A stretch of DNA of 9,230 nucleotides, from NCBI GenBank assembly GCA_937880335.1, contig CALFLJ010000091.1, positions 1 through 9,230 on the forward strand, written 5' to 3'. Under the pieces are notes generated by a model. It was not told the DNA's origin. It searched no databases and saw only the letters and a program-made list of their open reading frames with translations. Shown here in pieces: positions 1 through 6,662 of the stretch; within the stretch, counting starts at the first letter, position 1, and every line of letters begins with the position of its first letter. The position numbers were made by a program, and so were the translations under genes. The stretch comes from an uncultured Succinatimonas sp. GTDB taxonomy: Bacteria > Pseudomonadota > Gammaproteobacteria > Enterobacterales > Succinivibrionaceae.

Positions 1-1
1 T

Positions 2-2428
2 TTACGAGCGATTAAGTATAAGCAAAAACATAAAACTTCATTAGATAATATTGAGGTACCGACATTTTGTGATCGACGTTATCAGTTTTTAGCGATAAAG
101 TCAGTCTGTGAGAGGTTTACCGGTAATTTTAGAAAAGCTCTGTTGGTTATGGCCACAGGAACAGGTAAAACTCGAACTGTGATGGGGCTTATAAAGATTT
201 TAACTGAGCATAACTGGGCTAAAAATGTATTGTTTTTGGCAGATCGTAATGTTTTAGTTGATCAGGCTTACAAAGCATCTTTAAATTTATTAAAGTCTTA
301 TTCTGCCTCTAATATTAGCCCTATAAAGCCAGAGAAGTTTAATTTAAACGACCGAATCATTTTCTCAACATATCAGACTATGATAGGAAAGATTGATGAG
401 GCTAAAACTGAGAATGGTGGCAGGCTTTTCTCTCCGGGGCATTTTGATCTCATCATAAGTGATGAGTGTCACCGTTCAATATACAATCGCTACCGTTCTA
501 TCTTTGATTATTTTGATGGATTATTCGTAGGATTAACAGCCACACCTAAAAACGATATAGACATAAATACCTATAAGGTCTTTGGTTTAGACAACGATGA
601 GCCCACTTTTAATTATTCAATTGATGAGGCTGTAAAAGATGGTTATTTAGTCCCTTATAAGGTTTTAAAATTTGAAACTGATTTTGTCACTCGTGGTATT
701 AAGTATAGCGAGCTTTCTGAGGATGAAAAAGAGCAGTGGGAGGAAACCTTCTCTGAGGAAAATGGCTATATGCTAGAGGAGATCACAGCTGGGGCAATAA
801 ATAAATGGGTAATAAATAAAGATACTATTAAGCTTGTAATTAAAAAGCTTATGCAAAGTGGTTTGAGAATTAAAGGTGGCAGTGAGTTAGGTAAAACCAT
901 CATTTTTGCTAAAAATCATAACCATGCAGAGGCTATACGTAATACCTTCTATGAGATGTACCCTAGTGTAGATATTAACTTCTGTCAGGTTATTGATTAT
1001 CAGACAACACAGAAGAACCACACTATAGTTGATGATTTTGCTAAGCAGGATTTAATGCCTCAAATTGCAGTTTCAGTTGATATGTTAGATACAGGTTTTG
1101 ATGTTCCATCGTGTTTGAACTTAGTCTTTTTTAAACCTGTATTTAGTAAATCCAAATTTTGGCAGATGATAGGTCGTGGAACGAGATTATGTAGTGAGCT
1201 TATTGATGGTGAGGATAAGTCAGAGTTTCTTATTATCGATTGCTGCAAAAACTTTGAATATTTTGAGGCTCAGATGGCAAGATCTGAAGGTTACGTTCAG
1301 CGTTCTATTGATCAGAAATCTTTCTCAACCCGATTGAATATAGTTAAGCTATTGCAAGCACAGTCTTGCGCAAATACGCAAGATAATTCTTTTAAAGCTC
1401 AGTATGTAAATGATACGGTAGGGGATTTATGTAATATTGTAAAAAATAAGATCCCCCATGATTCTTTTTCCTCATTTATTCATGCAAACTCTCTTGATGA
1501 CTTTAGTAAGAAAGAAAGCTATCAGAACCTAAATGACGACATAATCAAAACTATTGTAGATAAGATTGTGCCTCTTATTCCTCCGTGTGCAGAGGATAAT
1601 ATAGAGGCTCGAGCTTTTGACTTATTTATCTACAATATGCAGCTTTCTTTTATAAAAGGTGATGATAGGCTTTTTTCACAGCTTATAAATAGAATGCAAA
1701 AAATAGCATCTGATCTATTAGATGTAGATACCGATTCTGTAAAACAGGTAAGAAACGAGCTTTTAGCTCTACAAAAAAAAGAAACGTACGATACGATTGG
1801 CATAAAAGAATTAGAAACTATAAGAAAACTGTTGAGACCTCTTGTATATATGATTGAAAAGGCTTCAGGTGAGGTTAAATTTATAAATTTAGTAGATAGT
1901 GTTAAGGTTGATGAAGAGGATCGTGATGCTATTGAGCTTATAAATACCAATTTTCAGTTAGAGCCTTATGAAAAACGTGCGCGTCGTTACCTGCATGAGC
2001 ATGAAAACGAGGGAGTTATAGCTAAACTTAAGGATAATGTTCCTCTGACAAAAGTTGATATTAAAGAATTAGAAGTGATTTTGTGGGAAAAAATTGGCCA
2101 AAAGGATGAAGCTGATGCGCCAAGGGAAAATCTTGTGGCATTTGTAAGGAAAATCGTAGGGCTTAATAAGGCATCTGTAAATAAAGCTTTTGTAAAATTT
2201 ATAAACGAAAATAAATTAAATGAGCAGCAACGTTATTTTATAGATAAAGTTGTAAGCTATATTGAGCAAAATGGTTTTATTGACAATCAGGTATTCCTGG
2301 AGGCTCCTTTTGACAGGTATTGTATAGATGATCTTTTCCCGTCAGATAGACTTTTAGATGACTTTTTAGAAATAGTTTCAACCTTTAATGAGAAGTCAGT
2401 TTTAGAAGAATATTCCAATACCATATAA
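2..2428 (+). CDS. hsdR: Type I restriction enzyme R subunit (HsdR), 5'-truncated by window edge
   Basis: This is the translocase/endonuclease subunit of a type I restriction-modification complex, an ATP-driven cytoplasmic enzyme that pumps and cuts unmodified DNA together with HsdM and HsdS. The reading frame is open from base 2, so the gene begins outside the window; a TTG at 143 is internal and not the real start. Superfamily 2 helicase motifs are seen in order: a Q-like RRYQ near 80-91, Walker A MATGTGKT at 149-172, DECHR (motif II) at 461-475, GLTATP (motif III) at 530-547, MLDTGFDVP (motif V) at 1082-1108 and QMIGRGTRL (motif VI) at 1163-1189. The roughly 400 residues after motif VI match what is expected of an EcoEI-type R-subunit C-terminal domain, judged from layout and not from a search. 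The N-terminal nuclease domain, hsdM and hsdS would lie to the left and cannot be seen. The visible part has no frame break and looks functional. A related helicase-nuclease outside type I systems is less likely. Confidence 0.88.
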   Translation, partial: LRAIKYKQKHKTSLDNIEVPTFCDRRYQFLAIKSVCERFTGNFRKALLVMATGTGKTRTVMGLIKILTEHNWAKNVLFLADRNVLVDQAYKASLNLLKSYSASNISPIKPEKFNLNDRIIFSTYQTMIGKIDEAKTENGGRLFSPGHFDLIISDECHRSIYNRYRSIFDYFDGLFVGLTATPKNDIDINTYKVFGLDNDEPTFNYSIDEAVKDGYLVPYKVLKFETDFVTRGIKYSELSEDEKEQWEETFSEENGYMLEEITAGAINKWVINKDTIKLVIKKLMQSGLRIKGGSELGKTIIFAKNHNHAEAIRNTFYEMYPSVDINFCQVIDYQTTQKNHTIVDDFAKQDLMPQIAVSVDMLDTGFDVPSCLNLVFFKPVFSKSKFWQMIGRGTRLCSELIDGEDKSEFLIIDCCKNFEYFEAQMARSEGYVQRSIDQKSFSTRLNIVKLLQAQSCANTQDNSFKAQYVNDTVGDLCNIVKNKIPHDSFSSFIHANSLDDFSKKESYQNLNDDIIKTIVDKIVPLIPPCAEDNIEARAFDLFIYNMQLSFIKGDDRLFSQLINRMQKIASDLLDVDTDSVKQVRNELLALQKKETYDTIGIKELETIRKLLRPLVYMIEKASGEVKFINLVDSVKVDEEDRDAIELINTNFQLEPYEKRARRYLHEHENEGVIAKLKDNVPLTKVDIKELEVILWEKIGQKDEADAPRENLVAFVRKIVGLNKASVNKAFVKFINENKLNEQQRYFIDKVVSYIEQNGFIDNQVFLEAPFDRYCIDDLFPSDRLLDDFLEIVSTFNEKSVLEEYSNTI

Positions 2429-2433
2429 AAAAT

Positions 2434-2458
2434 AGGAAGGTTGAGGTGCAACCTTCCT
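2434..2458 (+). terminator. Hairpin after hsdR, probable terminator
   Basis: A perfect 10-bp stem (AGGAAGGTTG with CAACCTTCCT) and 5-base loop (AGGTG) start five bases after the hsdR stop codon. On the plus strand the tail is only TTAATAC, so the U-tract is poor. On the minus strand the stem is followed by ATTTTTT, a better tail, but no minus-strand gene is seen entering from the right. Placement favours ending the restriction operon. Confidence 0.65.
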
Positions 2459-2478
2459 TAATACACTGCAAATGTTTG

Positions 2479-2533
2479 ATACCACATAAGATCGCATAAG
2501 TTAGCATAAGCTAACTTGGTATTTATATTACCA
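2479..2533. repeat. 10-bp-periodic CATAAG repeats with hairpin
   Basis: CATAAG occurs three times at exactly 10-bp spacing (2485-2490, 2495-2500, 2505-2510), once per helical turn. The last copy overlaps a perfect 8-bp hairpin, AAGTTAGC (2498-2505) with GCTAACTT (2510-2517), loop ATAA. ATACCA at 2479-2484, TGGTA at 2517-2521 and TACCA at 2529-2533 add further short dyads. Phased repeats on one DNA face could bind a protein array; the hairpin could be a second transcript end for hsdR. No function can be assigned. Confidence 0.4.
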
Positions 2534-2610
2534 TAGATTTTTTATTTTTTTCCATAAATGTAAAATTTTTTTTGATTTGCTTTAATTTAAAATTCCGTTT
2601 GCGGTAGTGG

Positions 2611-2639
2611 TCAAACTTTTGAGCTTTAAGATTTATAAT
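2611..2639 (+). promoter_or_regulatory. Candidate flavodoxin promoter with dyad at the -35 position
   Basis: A perfect TATAAT (2634-2639) lies 67 bases before the flavodoxin start. The -35 position (2611-2616, TCAAAC) is poor, but it falls in a short dyad, TCAAA-CT-TTTGA (2611-2622). This is consistent with an activator-dependent promoter or an operator. In such AT-rich DNA a TATAAT can occur by chance. Confidence 0.35.
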
Positions 2640-2675
2640 CTTTATTAAATTGTCTAAAATTATTTGTAATACTTA

Positions 2676-2698
2676 TTTTTTTTTCTCTCTCTCAAAGG
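2676..2698 (+). promoter_or_regulatory. T9/(TC)5 tract and ribosome binding site of flavodoxin gene
   Basis: A run of nine T (2676-2684) merges into alternating TC to 2693 and is followed at once by AAAGG (2694-2698), seven bases before the ATG at 2706. The Shine-Dalgarno sequence decides that start. The tract is slippage-prone and lies in the 5' leader, so length changes would alter the leader but not the frame or the AAAGG-ATG spacing. Confidence 0.5.
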
Positions 2699-2705
2699 TT
2701 ATTTT

Positions 2706-3311
2706 ATGAGATTTTTTAAAATAGTTTTTTTAGTTTGTAGTTTGTTTGCTACTCTGTTTACATCAAGTTACGCCGCAGCTGCACCACAAAAGATTTTAGT
2801 AGCATATTTTTCTCGTGCAGATGAGAATTACAATGTAGGTAATATTACGGAAGGCAATACTGAAATTGTAGCAAAGTTTATCGCACAGAAGACTGGAGCT
2901 GATTTATTTAAAATTGATCCTGTAAATCCTTATCCTACAAAGTACGATGATTGTACAAGACTTGCCCGTAAAGAGCTCTATGAGAATGCTCGTCCTGCAA
3001 TTAAAGAGCCTTTACCAAACCCTGATGATTATGATCTTGTTTTTATAGGAGCTCCTAACTGGTGGCGTACCATTCCTATGTGCGTTTATACTTTCTTAGA
3101 TAAGTTCTCTTTAAATAACAAAGACACTGTTGTTTTTATAACTCATGAGGGAGCAGGTTTAGATCAGATTCCATCTGAGATAAAAGAATATTCAAATGCT
3201 AATATTATAAAGAATTTTGAGATGACCGGTGTTATGGCACAAACTGATCGCGTTAATGCTTCAAAAATGGTTGACGGCTGGTTATCAAGTCTGAAACTTT
3301 TGAAAAAATAA
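2706..3311 (+). CDS. Exported flavodoxin (Flavodoxin_4-like)
   Basis: An FMN-binding electron-transfer protein of the flavodoxin fold, 201 residues. Residues 1-26 form a Sec signal peptide: MRFFK basic start, hydrophobic core to about residue 19, then SSYAAA as a likely signal-peptidase I site. The mature part starts with strand 1 KILVAYFSR (29-37); an insertion leads to GNTEIVA (50-56), which takes the place of the usual phosphate-binding T/S-G-N-T loop. APNWWRTIPMCVYTFLD (116-132) corresponds to the conserved WW loop beside the flavin, and THEGAG (146-151) is also typical of this subfamily. The family is known; the periplasmic location is inferred from the signal peptide, and the partner is unknown. 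AAAGG lies seven bases before the ATG. It is a single-gene unit converging with the ZIP transporter gene. An NAD(P)H-dependent oxidoreductase of the same fold is the alternative. Confidence 0.85.
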   Translation: MRFFKIVFLVCSLFATLFTSSYAAAAPQKILVAYFSRADENYNVGNITEGNTEIVAKFIAQKTGADLFKIDPVNPYPTKYDDCTRLARKELYENARPAIKEPLPNPDDYDLVFIGAPNWWRTIPMCVYTFLDKFSLNNKDTVVFITHEGAGLDQIPSEIKEYSNANIIKNFEMTGVMAQTDRVNASKMVDGWLSSLKLLKK

Positions 3312-3343
3312 ATCCTTAAAAGCATAAACTTTATTTAAGTTAA

Positions 3344-3373
3344 CCCCCGCTATTACATAAGTTCTAACGGGGG
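3344..3373. other. GC-rich inverted repeat between convergent genes
   Basis: CCCCCG (3344-3349) pairs with CGGGGG (3368-3373) across an 18-base AT-rich loop, in the 74-bp gap between the convergent flavodoxin and ZIP genes. The G/C runs stand out sharply from the background. It could be a bidirectional transcript end, but the loop is long and no U-tract follows on either strand. Confidence 0.35.
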
Positions 3374-3385
3374 GACGATCTTCTC

Positions 3386-4183
3386 TTAACTAAGACCTAT
3401 ATCTAAAGCCATCATAAGAATAAATCCGCCAAGAATAGAAATAGTGCCGGCATCTGAGTGGCCCTTGTCCTCCTGAGACTGGGGAATTAGTTCCTCTATT
3501 ACTACATAAAGCATAGCACCGGCTGAGAAAGATAAAGCCCAAGGTAAAATCCAGATCATACTGGCTGTGAGGATTACAGCAATAACAGCTGCAATAGGCT
3601 CAGCAATACCTGAAATTGTTCCTTTTATAAAAGATTGCTTTTTAGTATATCCGTCTGAATAAAAAGGTAGTGATACAGCAGCTCCCTCAGGAATGTTTTG
3701 TATACCCAAACCTAGGGCTAGAATTAAAGTTGCAGAATACATTTCAGGGCTGTTTAAAGTTAAAGCAGCTGCAGCTGAAACACCAATACATAGTCCCTCT
3801 GGGATATTGTGAATAGTGATTGCAATGAAAAGAAGGGAGTGTTTATTTAATCTTATATTAGGACCCTCAGGGGTATTTTGCATTAGATGCTGATGGGGAA
3901 GTGATTTGTCAATTATAAAAAGAAAGACAACACCTAAAAGAAATCCTCCTATCACGGGCATAATTTCTGGCATATTGAGACTTTTTGCCTGATCCATTGC
4001 AGGTAGTAATAAACCAAAGACAGAAGCTGCCATCATAATGCCTGCAGAAAAACCTAAGGCAATTTGAGTTAATTTTTTTCTATTTCCTTTGCCTATTAAA
4101 AAAACAAAAGAAGAGCCTAAGGCAGTCATTGCAAAAGTAAAAAGTGATGCGCTAAGAGTAAGAAAGATAGGAGCAAAAGTCAT
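3386..4183 (-). CDS. ZIP-family divalent metal transporter (GufA/ZupT-like)
   Basis: An inner-membrane transporter expected to import zinc or related divalent metals, 265 residues with about eight hydrophobic segments. The ZIP signature is clear: HNIPEG (125-130) and QNIPEG (162-167) lie in the two central helices that form the metal site in this family. SGIAEP (191-196) and EELIP (230-234) follow in the later helices. A short loop with PHQHL (96-100) stands where ZIP proteins carry a variable histidine-rich loop. The first motif keeps H125; the second has Q162 where some relatives have H, which may tune metal choice. On the minus strand AGG lies eight bases before the ATG, a weak ribosome site, and no other start looks better. 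A possible -10 (TATGAT, complement of 4232-4237) lies upstream, in the region shared with the divergent dehydrogenase gene. Substrate specificity is not readable. Confidence 0.88.
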   Translation of the reverse strand: MTFAPIFLTLSASLFTFAMTALGSSFVFLIGKGNRKKLTQIALGFSAGIMMAASVFGLLLPAMDQAKSLNMPEIMPVIGGFLLGVVFLFIIDKSLPHQHLMQNTPEGPNIRLNKHSLLFIAITIHNIPEGLCIGVSAAAALTLNSPEMYSATLILALGLGIQNIPEGAAVSLPFYSDGYTKKQSFIKGTISGIAEPIAAVIAVILTASMIWILPWALSFSAGAMLYVVIEELIPQSQEDKGHSDAGTISILGGFILMMALDIGLS

Positions 4184-4298
4184 AACAGGAACCTAAAGAC
4201 AAAATAGAGGTTTTAAATTCTACCAATTAAAATCATATAAAAAAATTAAAAATTGTTTTTGATTTTGATTGTCAGATTTAATTTTAATTTTTTTTATT

Positions 4299-4328
4299 TT
4301 AGTAAAATATCGTTACTAATTTTATAAA
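4299..4328 (+). promoter_or_regulatory. Candidate operator and -10 box of the dehydrogenase gene
   Basis: A perfect inverted repeat, TTAGTAA-N7-TTACTAA (4299-4319), ends three bases before a -10-like TATAAA (4323-4328). It covers the place where a -35 would sit (TTAGTA or TAGTAA, poor matches). A protein bound there would block or control RNA polymerase. The size and symmetry suit a dimeric winged-helix regulator such as MarR or HxlR types; that family suggestion is inference, and no regulator gene is in the window. Confidence 0.5.
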
Positions 4329-4347
4329 TTTTGTGCCCGCAAAATTT
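4326..4347 (+). promoter_or_regulatory. Second inverted repeat in the dehydrogenase leader
   Basis: AAATTTTG (4326-4333) and CAAAATTT (4340-4347) form a perfect 8-bp dyad around TGCCCG. Three more T follow, then the AAGGA ribosome site at 4351-4355, nine bases before the ATG. It could be a second operator, or, if transcription starts upstream, a hairpin with a short U-run acting as attenuator or ribosome-site control. Confidence 0.4.
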
Positions 4348-4364
4348 TTTAAGGAAAATATTTT

Positions 4365-5531
4365 ATGCATAACTTTGATCTTTTAGTCCCCTGTCACTTA
4401 ATGTTTGGTAAAGATCGTATTAACGAGTTACCTAAAGTAATGTCGCAGTTTGGAAAAAAGGTTCTTTTAACTTATGGTGGAGGTAGTATCAAACGTACTG
4501 GTCTTTACGACAAAGTAAAAGAACTATTAAAAGATTATGAGGTCTTTGAGTTATCAGGTATTGAGCCTAATCCAAAGATTTCCTCAGTCCGCGCTGGAGT
4601 TAAGATTTGTAAGGAGCAAAACATTGATGTCATTTTAGCTGTAGGTGGTGGCAGTGTTATTGATTGCTCAAAGAACATTAGCGCAGGCTGGGGATATGAT
4701 GGTGATCCTTGGGAATTAGTTTTGGATTGTTCTAAAGTTTCAAAGACCCTGCCTATAGTTACTGTTTTAACCCTATCTGCTACAGGATCTGAATTTGATA
4801 ATAGCGCTGTTATCTCAAATCCAGAAACCAATGAGAAAATGCCTTTATTTGGCTTTGGTACATTAGATCCTAAAGTATCAATATGCGATCCTACCTATAC
4901 TTTTACGGTTCCTGCAAATCAGACTGCAGCAGGTGCAGCTGACATAATGTCCCACACATTTGAGTCATACCTTGTAAAAGACGGTAATGAACTATCAGAT
5001 TCTATGTGTGAGGGCATGCTGCGTACGGTAATTAAATATGCACCAATTGCAATTAAAGAGCCTGACAACTATGAGGCACGAGCTCAGCTTATGATGGTAA
5101 GTTCCTTTGGTTGTAACGGTCTTTTAGCCATAGGTCGTACTCCATCTCCATGGGTATGTCATGGTATTGAGCATGAGATTTCTGCTTTTACGGATATTAC
5201 TCATGGTTATGGTTTGGCTATTATTACCCCACACTGGATGCGTTATAGCTTAAATGAGGATACTAAAGAGAGATTTGCTCAGTATGGAGTAAGAGTCTTT
5301 GGTCTTGATAAGAATGCTCCAGCCATGGAGAATGCTAAAAAAGCAATTGATCTTACAGCAGATTTCTTCAAGTCTATAGGTTTACCTTCAACTTTAAGTG
5401 AACTTGGTGTGACATCTGAGCATTTTGAGGAAATGGCAGATCACGTTCTTGCCAACTGGATGCCTCTTGATACTGCAATTGTAAAAATTGACAAAGCTGC
5501 AATTTTAGAAATTTTAAACAATAGTCTATAG
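4365..5531 (+). CDS. Iron-containing alcohol/aldehyde dehydrogenase (YqhD/BdhA type)
   Basis: A cytoplasmic NAD(P)H-dependent oxidoreductase of the group III iron-type alcohol dehydrogenases, 388 residues, the usual length. The family reduces short-chain aldehydes or oxidises alcohols. The N-terminal nucleotide-binding half has GGGS at 38-41 followed by IKRTG, close to the YqhD/butanol-dehydrogenase pattern, and a second GGGSVIDCSK at 94-103. SATGSE is at 138-143. The C-terminal helical half has the metal ligands in family spacing: D193 and H197 (AADIMSH), H266 and H280 (14 apart); H270 is the extra conserved histidine. All key residues are present, so it should be active. GGGS suggests NADPH preference as in YqhD; that is inference. 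AAGGA lies nine bases before the ATG. Two inverted repeats upstream suggest regulation, plausibly by aldehydes or redox state. The true substrate cannot be told. Confidence 0.92.
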   Translation: MHNFDLLVPCHLMFGKDRINELPKVMSQFGKKVLLTYGGGSIKRTGLYDKVKELLKDYEVFELSGIEPNPKISSVRAGVKICKEQNIDVILAVGGGSVIDCSKNISAGWGYDGDPWELVLDCSKVSKTLPIVTVLTLSATGSEFDNSAVISNPETNEKMPLFGFGTLDPKVSICDPTYTFTVPANQTAAGAADIMSHTFESYLVKDGNELSDSMCEGMLRTVIKYAPIAIKEPDNYEARAQLMMVSSFGCNGLLAIGRTPSPWVCHGIEHEISAFTDITHGYGLAIITPHWMRYSLNEDTKERFAQYGVRVFGLDKNAPAMENAKKAIDLTADFFKSIGLPSTLSELGVTSEHFEEMADHVLANWMPLDTAIVKIDKAAILEILNNSL

Positions 5532-5534
5532 AAA

Positions 5535-5560
5535 TATGGCATGGCTTAAGCCATGCCATA
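5535..5560. other. Perfect 26-bp palindrome between convergent genes
   Basis: An uninterrupted palindrome: TATGGCATGGC, TTAA, GCCATGCCATA. It starts four bases after the dehydrogenase stop and ends six bases before the stop of the convergent membrane-protein gene. It would fold with an 11-bp stem in either transcript. Neither side has a good U-tract. It probably ends or protects the minus-strand transcript, because the dehydrogenase has a better terminator at 5575-5602. Confidence 0.55.
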
Positions 5561-5565
5561 AATAG

Positions 5566-6279
5566 TTAATCTTTAAATCCTAGTCTTACTAGGATTTTTT
5601 TTGTTTTTATCAATGGCATTAAAATCTTTGATGAAATCGGAATAAAGAAATGTACTAAAGGTCCTGTTGTTAAAGCTGCAAACAAAGTTCCCTCTCTGAC
5701 ACCTTCTATAGCTGTGAAATTAGTTAAAAAGAAAGAAATAACAATTGCTGTTGATACTAAGAATATATCAAAGAAGGTTTTAACAAAGCTAAATGAGCGA
5801 TTTACCAAAGGGTGGAAAACTTTAATGAAGAATTCTCCTGGAACCATGCAGACACTAGCTACTACTGAAAATGATATAGCGGTAGCTAAGATCACAGTTC
5901 CTAAGACCATTAATATCCAACTTAGATAATAGGGCATTTCATAAGGTAAAAATAATTCAAGAGTCCCCATAGAGAGATCAATCATCCAGGAGAAAATGAA
6001 GATAACAGGAATTTGCATTACAAGATCAAACCAGTATTGTTTTATCTTGCGATTTATAATCATTATTTGCAGGATTATGAGTAAGATATTAAAAATCATG
6101 GTGGTATCACCTAAGGTTAATGGAGAATGGAGTGATGTCACATAATTTGGTGAGGAGATAGGGGTAGTACCAATTTTTGCTACGGTTATAGTACTAATAC
6201 CAACGCCTTGTAAGACAACAGAGAAAAAAAAGATGATGTAACGTCTTATACGTTCACCTAAAGACATTTTTTCGGCCAT
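5566..6279 (-). CDS. YczE/YitT-like integral membrane protein
   Basis: A polytopic inner-membrane protein of unknown biochemical role, about five to six membrane segments, 237 residues from the chosen start. Family marks seen: GVGISTITVAKIGTTPISS near the first helix, VPGEFF in the middle, and EGVREGTLFAALTTGPLVHF near the end, the signature of YczE/YyaS/YitT-type proteins. The frame could start 19 codons earlier at 6336, but that ATG lies in the loop of a terminator-like hairpin (6323-6347) and those residues are hydrophilic and unlike the family. The ATG at 6279 (MAEKMSLGERIRRY) has a modest TGAG six bases before it and leaves a basic stretch ahead of helix 1. A third option is the ATG five codons later (6264). 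Its 3' end overlaps the terminator of the convergent dehydrogenase gene. The call rests on motif memory; function is unknown even for the family. Confidence 0.75.
   Translation of the reverse strand: MAEKMSLGERIRRYIIFFFSVVLQGVGISTITVAKIGTTPISSPNYVTSLHSPLTLGDTTMIFNILLIILQIMIINRKIKQYWFDLVMQIPVIFIFSWMIDLSMGTLELFLPYEMPYYLSWILMVLGTVILATAISFSVVASVCMVPGEFFIKVFHPLVNRSFSFVKTFFDIFLVSTAIVISFFLTNFTAIEGVREGTLFAALTTGPLVHFFIPISSKILMPLIKTKKILVRLGFKD
5575..5602 (+). terminator. Rho-independent terminator of the dehydrogenase gene
   Basis: A 9-bp stem, AAATCCTAG (5575-5583) and CTAGGATTT (5589-5597), with loop TCTTA runs into eight T (5595-5602). It has the classic form on the plus strand. It lies within the last codons of the convergent gene (5566-6279), so the same bases also encode that protein's basic C-terminus (KKILVRLGF). 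Confidence 0.85.
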
Positions 6280-6322
6280 AAAAGACTCATTTGATGGTAA
6301 TTTAGAGGAATAAAAAGAATTA

Positions 6323-6347
6323 ACCGAAAAACACATGGTTTTTCGGT
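6323..6347 (-). terminator. Hairpin downstream of infA, probable terminator
   Basis: A perfect 10-bp stem, ACCGAAAAAC (6323-6332) and GTTTTTCGGT (6338-6347), loop ACATG, lies 30 bases beyond the infA stop. On the minus strand the tail is TAATTCTTTTT, an interrupted U-run. It isolates infA from the next gene and argues against a start codon at 6336. Confidence 0.6.
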
Positions 6348-6377
6348 CTTATTAGTTAGTACTTAAATCTTTAAAGA

Positions 6378-6596
6378 TTAACGGGCGCGGAAAGTAATGC
6401 GACCTTTACTCAAATCGTAAGGAGTGATCTGAACGGTAACTTTGTCACCGGTAAGAATACGAATATAATTCTTGCGCATTTTTCCAGAAATATGAGCCAT
6501 AACAATGTGACCATTTTCAAGCTGTACGCGGAACATAGTATTAGGCAGGTTCTCAAGTACGGTGCCCTGCATTTCAATATTTTCTTCTTTAGCCAT
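6378..6596 (-). CDS. infA: Translation initiation factor IF-1
   Basis: A small S1-type OB-fold protein that binds the ribosomal A site with IF-2 and IF-3 during initiation. It has 72 residues, the standard length. The product starts MAKEENIEMQGTVLENLPNT and contains MRKNYIRILTGDKVTV and PYDLSKGRI, nearly the same as the E. coli protein, so identity is certain and the host is very probably a gammaproteobacterium. The Shine-Dalgarno AAGAG is only three bases from the ATG, tighter than usual. It has its own promoter (6663-6691) and a hairpin after it, so it is transcribed alone. As a core gene it marks this part of the window as chromosome backbone. Confidence 0.98.
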   Translation of the reverse strand: MAKEENIEMQGTVLENLPNTMFRVQLENGHIVMAHISGKMRKNYIRILTGDKVTVQITPYDLSKGRITFRAR

Positions 6597-6662
6597 AAAC
6601 TCTTTTTGTTGTGTGTCAAAGCAGTCAGTATAAAATCACCGACCATCAATTAAAACTTACTT

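Noticed and set aside
143..145. TTG as the start of the restriction gene
   Set aside because: The frame is open to the window edge and the upstream residues (RRYQ before Walker A) fit the family, so this codon is internal.
1060..1950. Minus-strand frames opposite hsdR (1060-1248, 1630-1950)
   Set aside because: They lie fully antisense to a gene with intact helicase motifs, have no ribosome sites and show only mirrored composition.
2404..2499. Minus-strand frame of about 31 codons from an ATG at 2499 across the hsdR terminator
   Set aside because: No ribosome site, and it is built from a terminator hairpin and the hsdR 3' end.
2485..2510. CRISPR array at the CATAAG repeats
   Set aside because: Repeat unit and spacing (6 bp every 10 bp) are far too short, and no cas genes are present.
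4535..4831. 98-codon minus-strand frame inside the dehydrogenase gene
   Set aside because: It is antisense to well-conserved coding sequence and has no family features.
5374..5559. Minus-strand frame across the dehydrogenase 3' end
   Set aside because: It overlaps coding sequence and the palindrome and has no initiation signals.
5714..5929. 71-codon plus-strand frame inside the YczE-like gene
   Set aside because: It is antisense to the family signature region of that gene.
6410..6649. Frame overlapping infA in another register
   Set aside because: The infA frame is unambiguous; this is its shadow.
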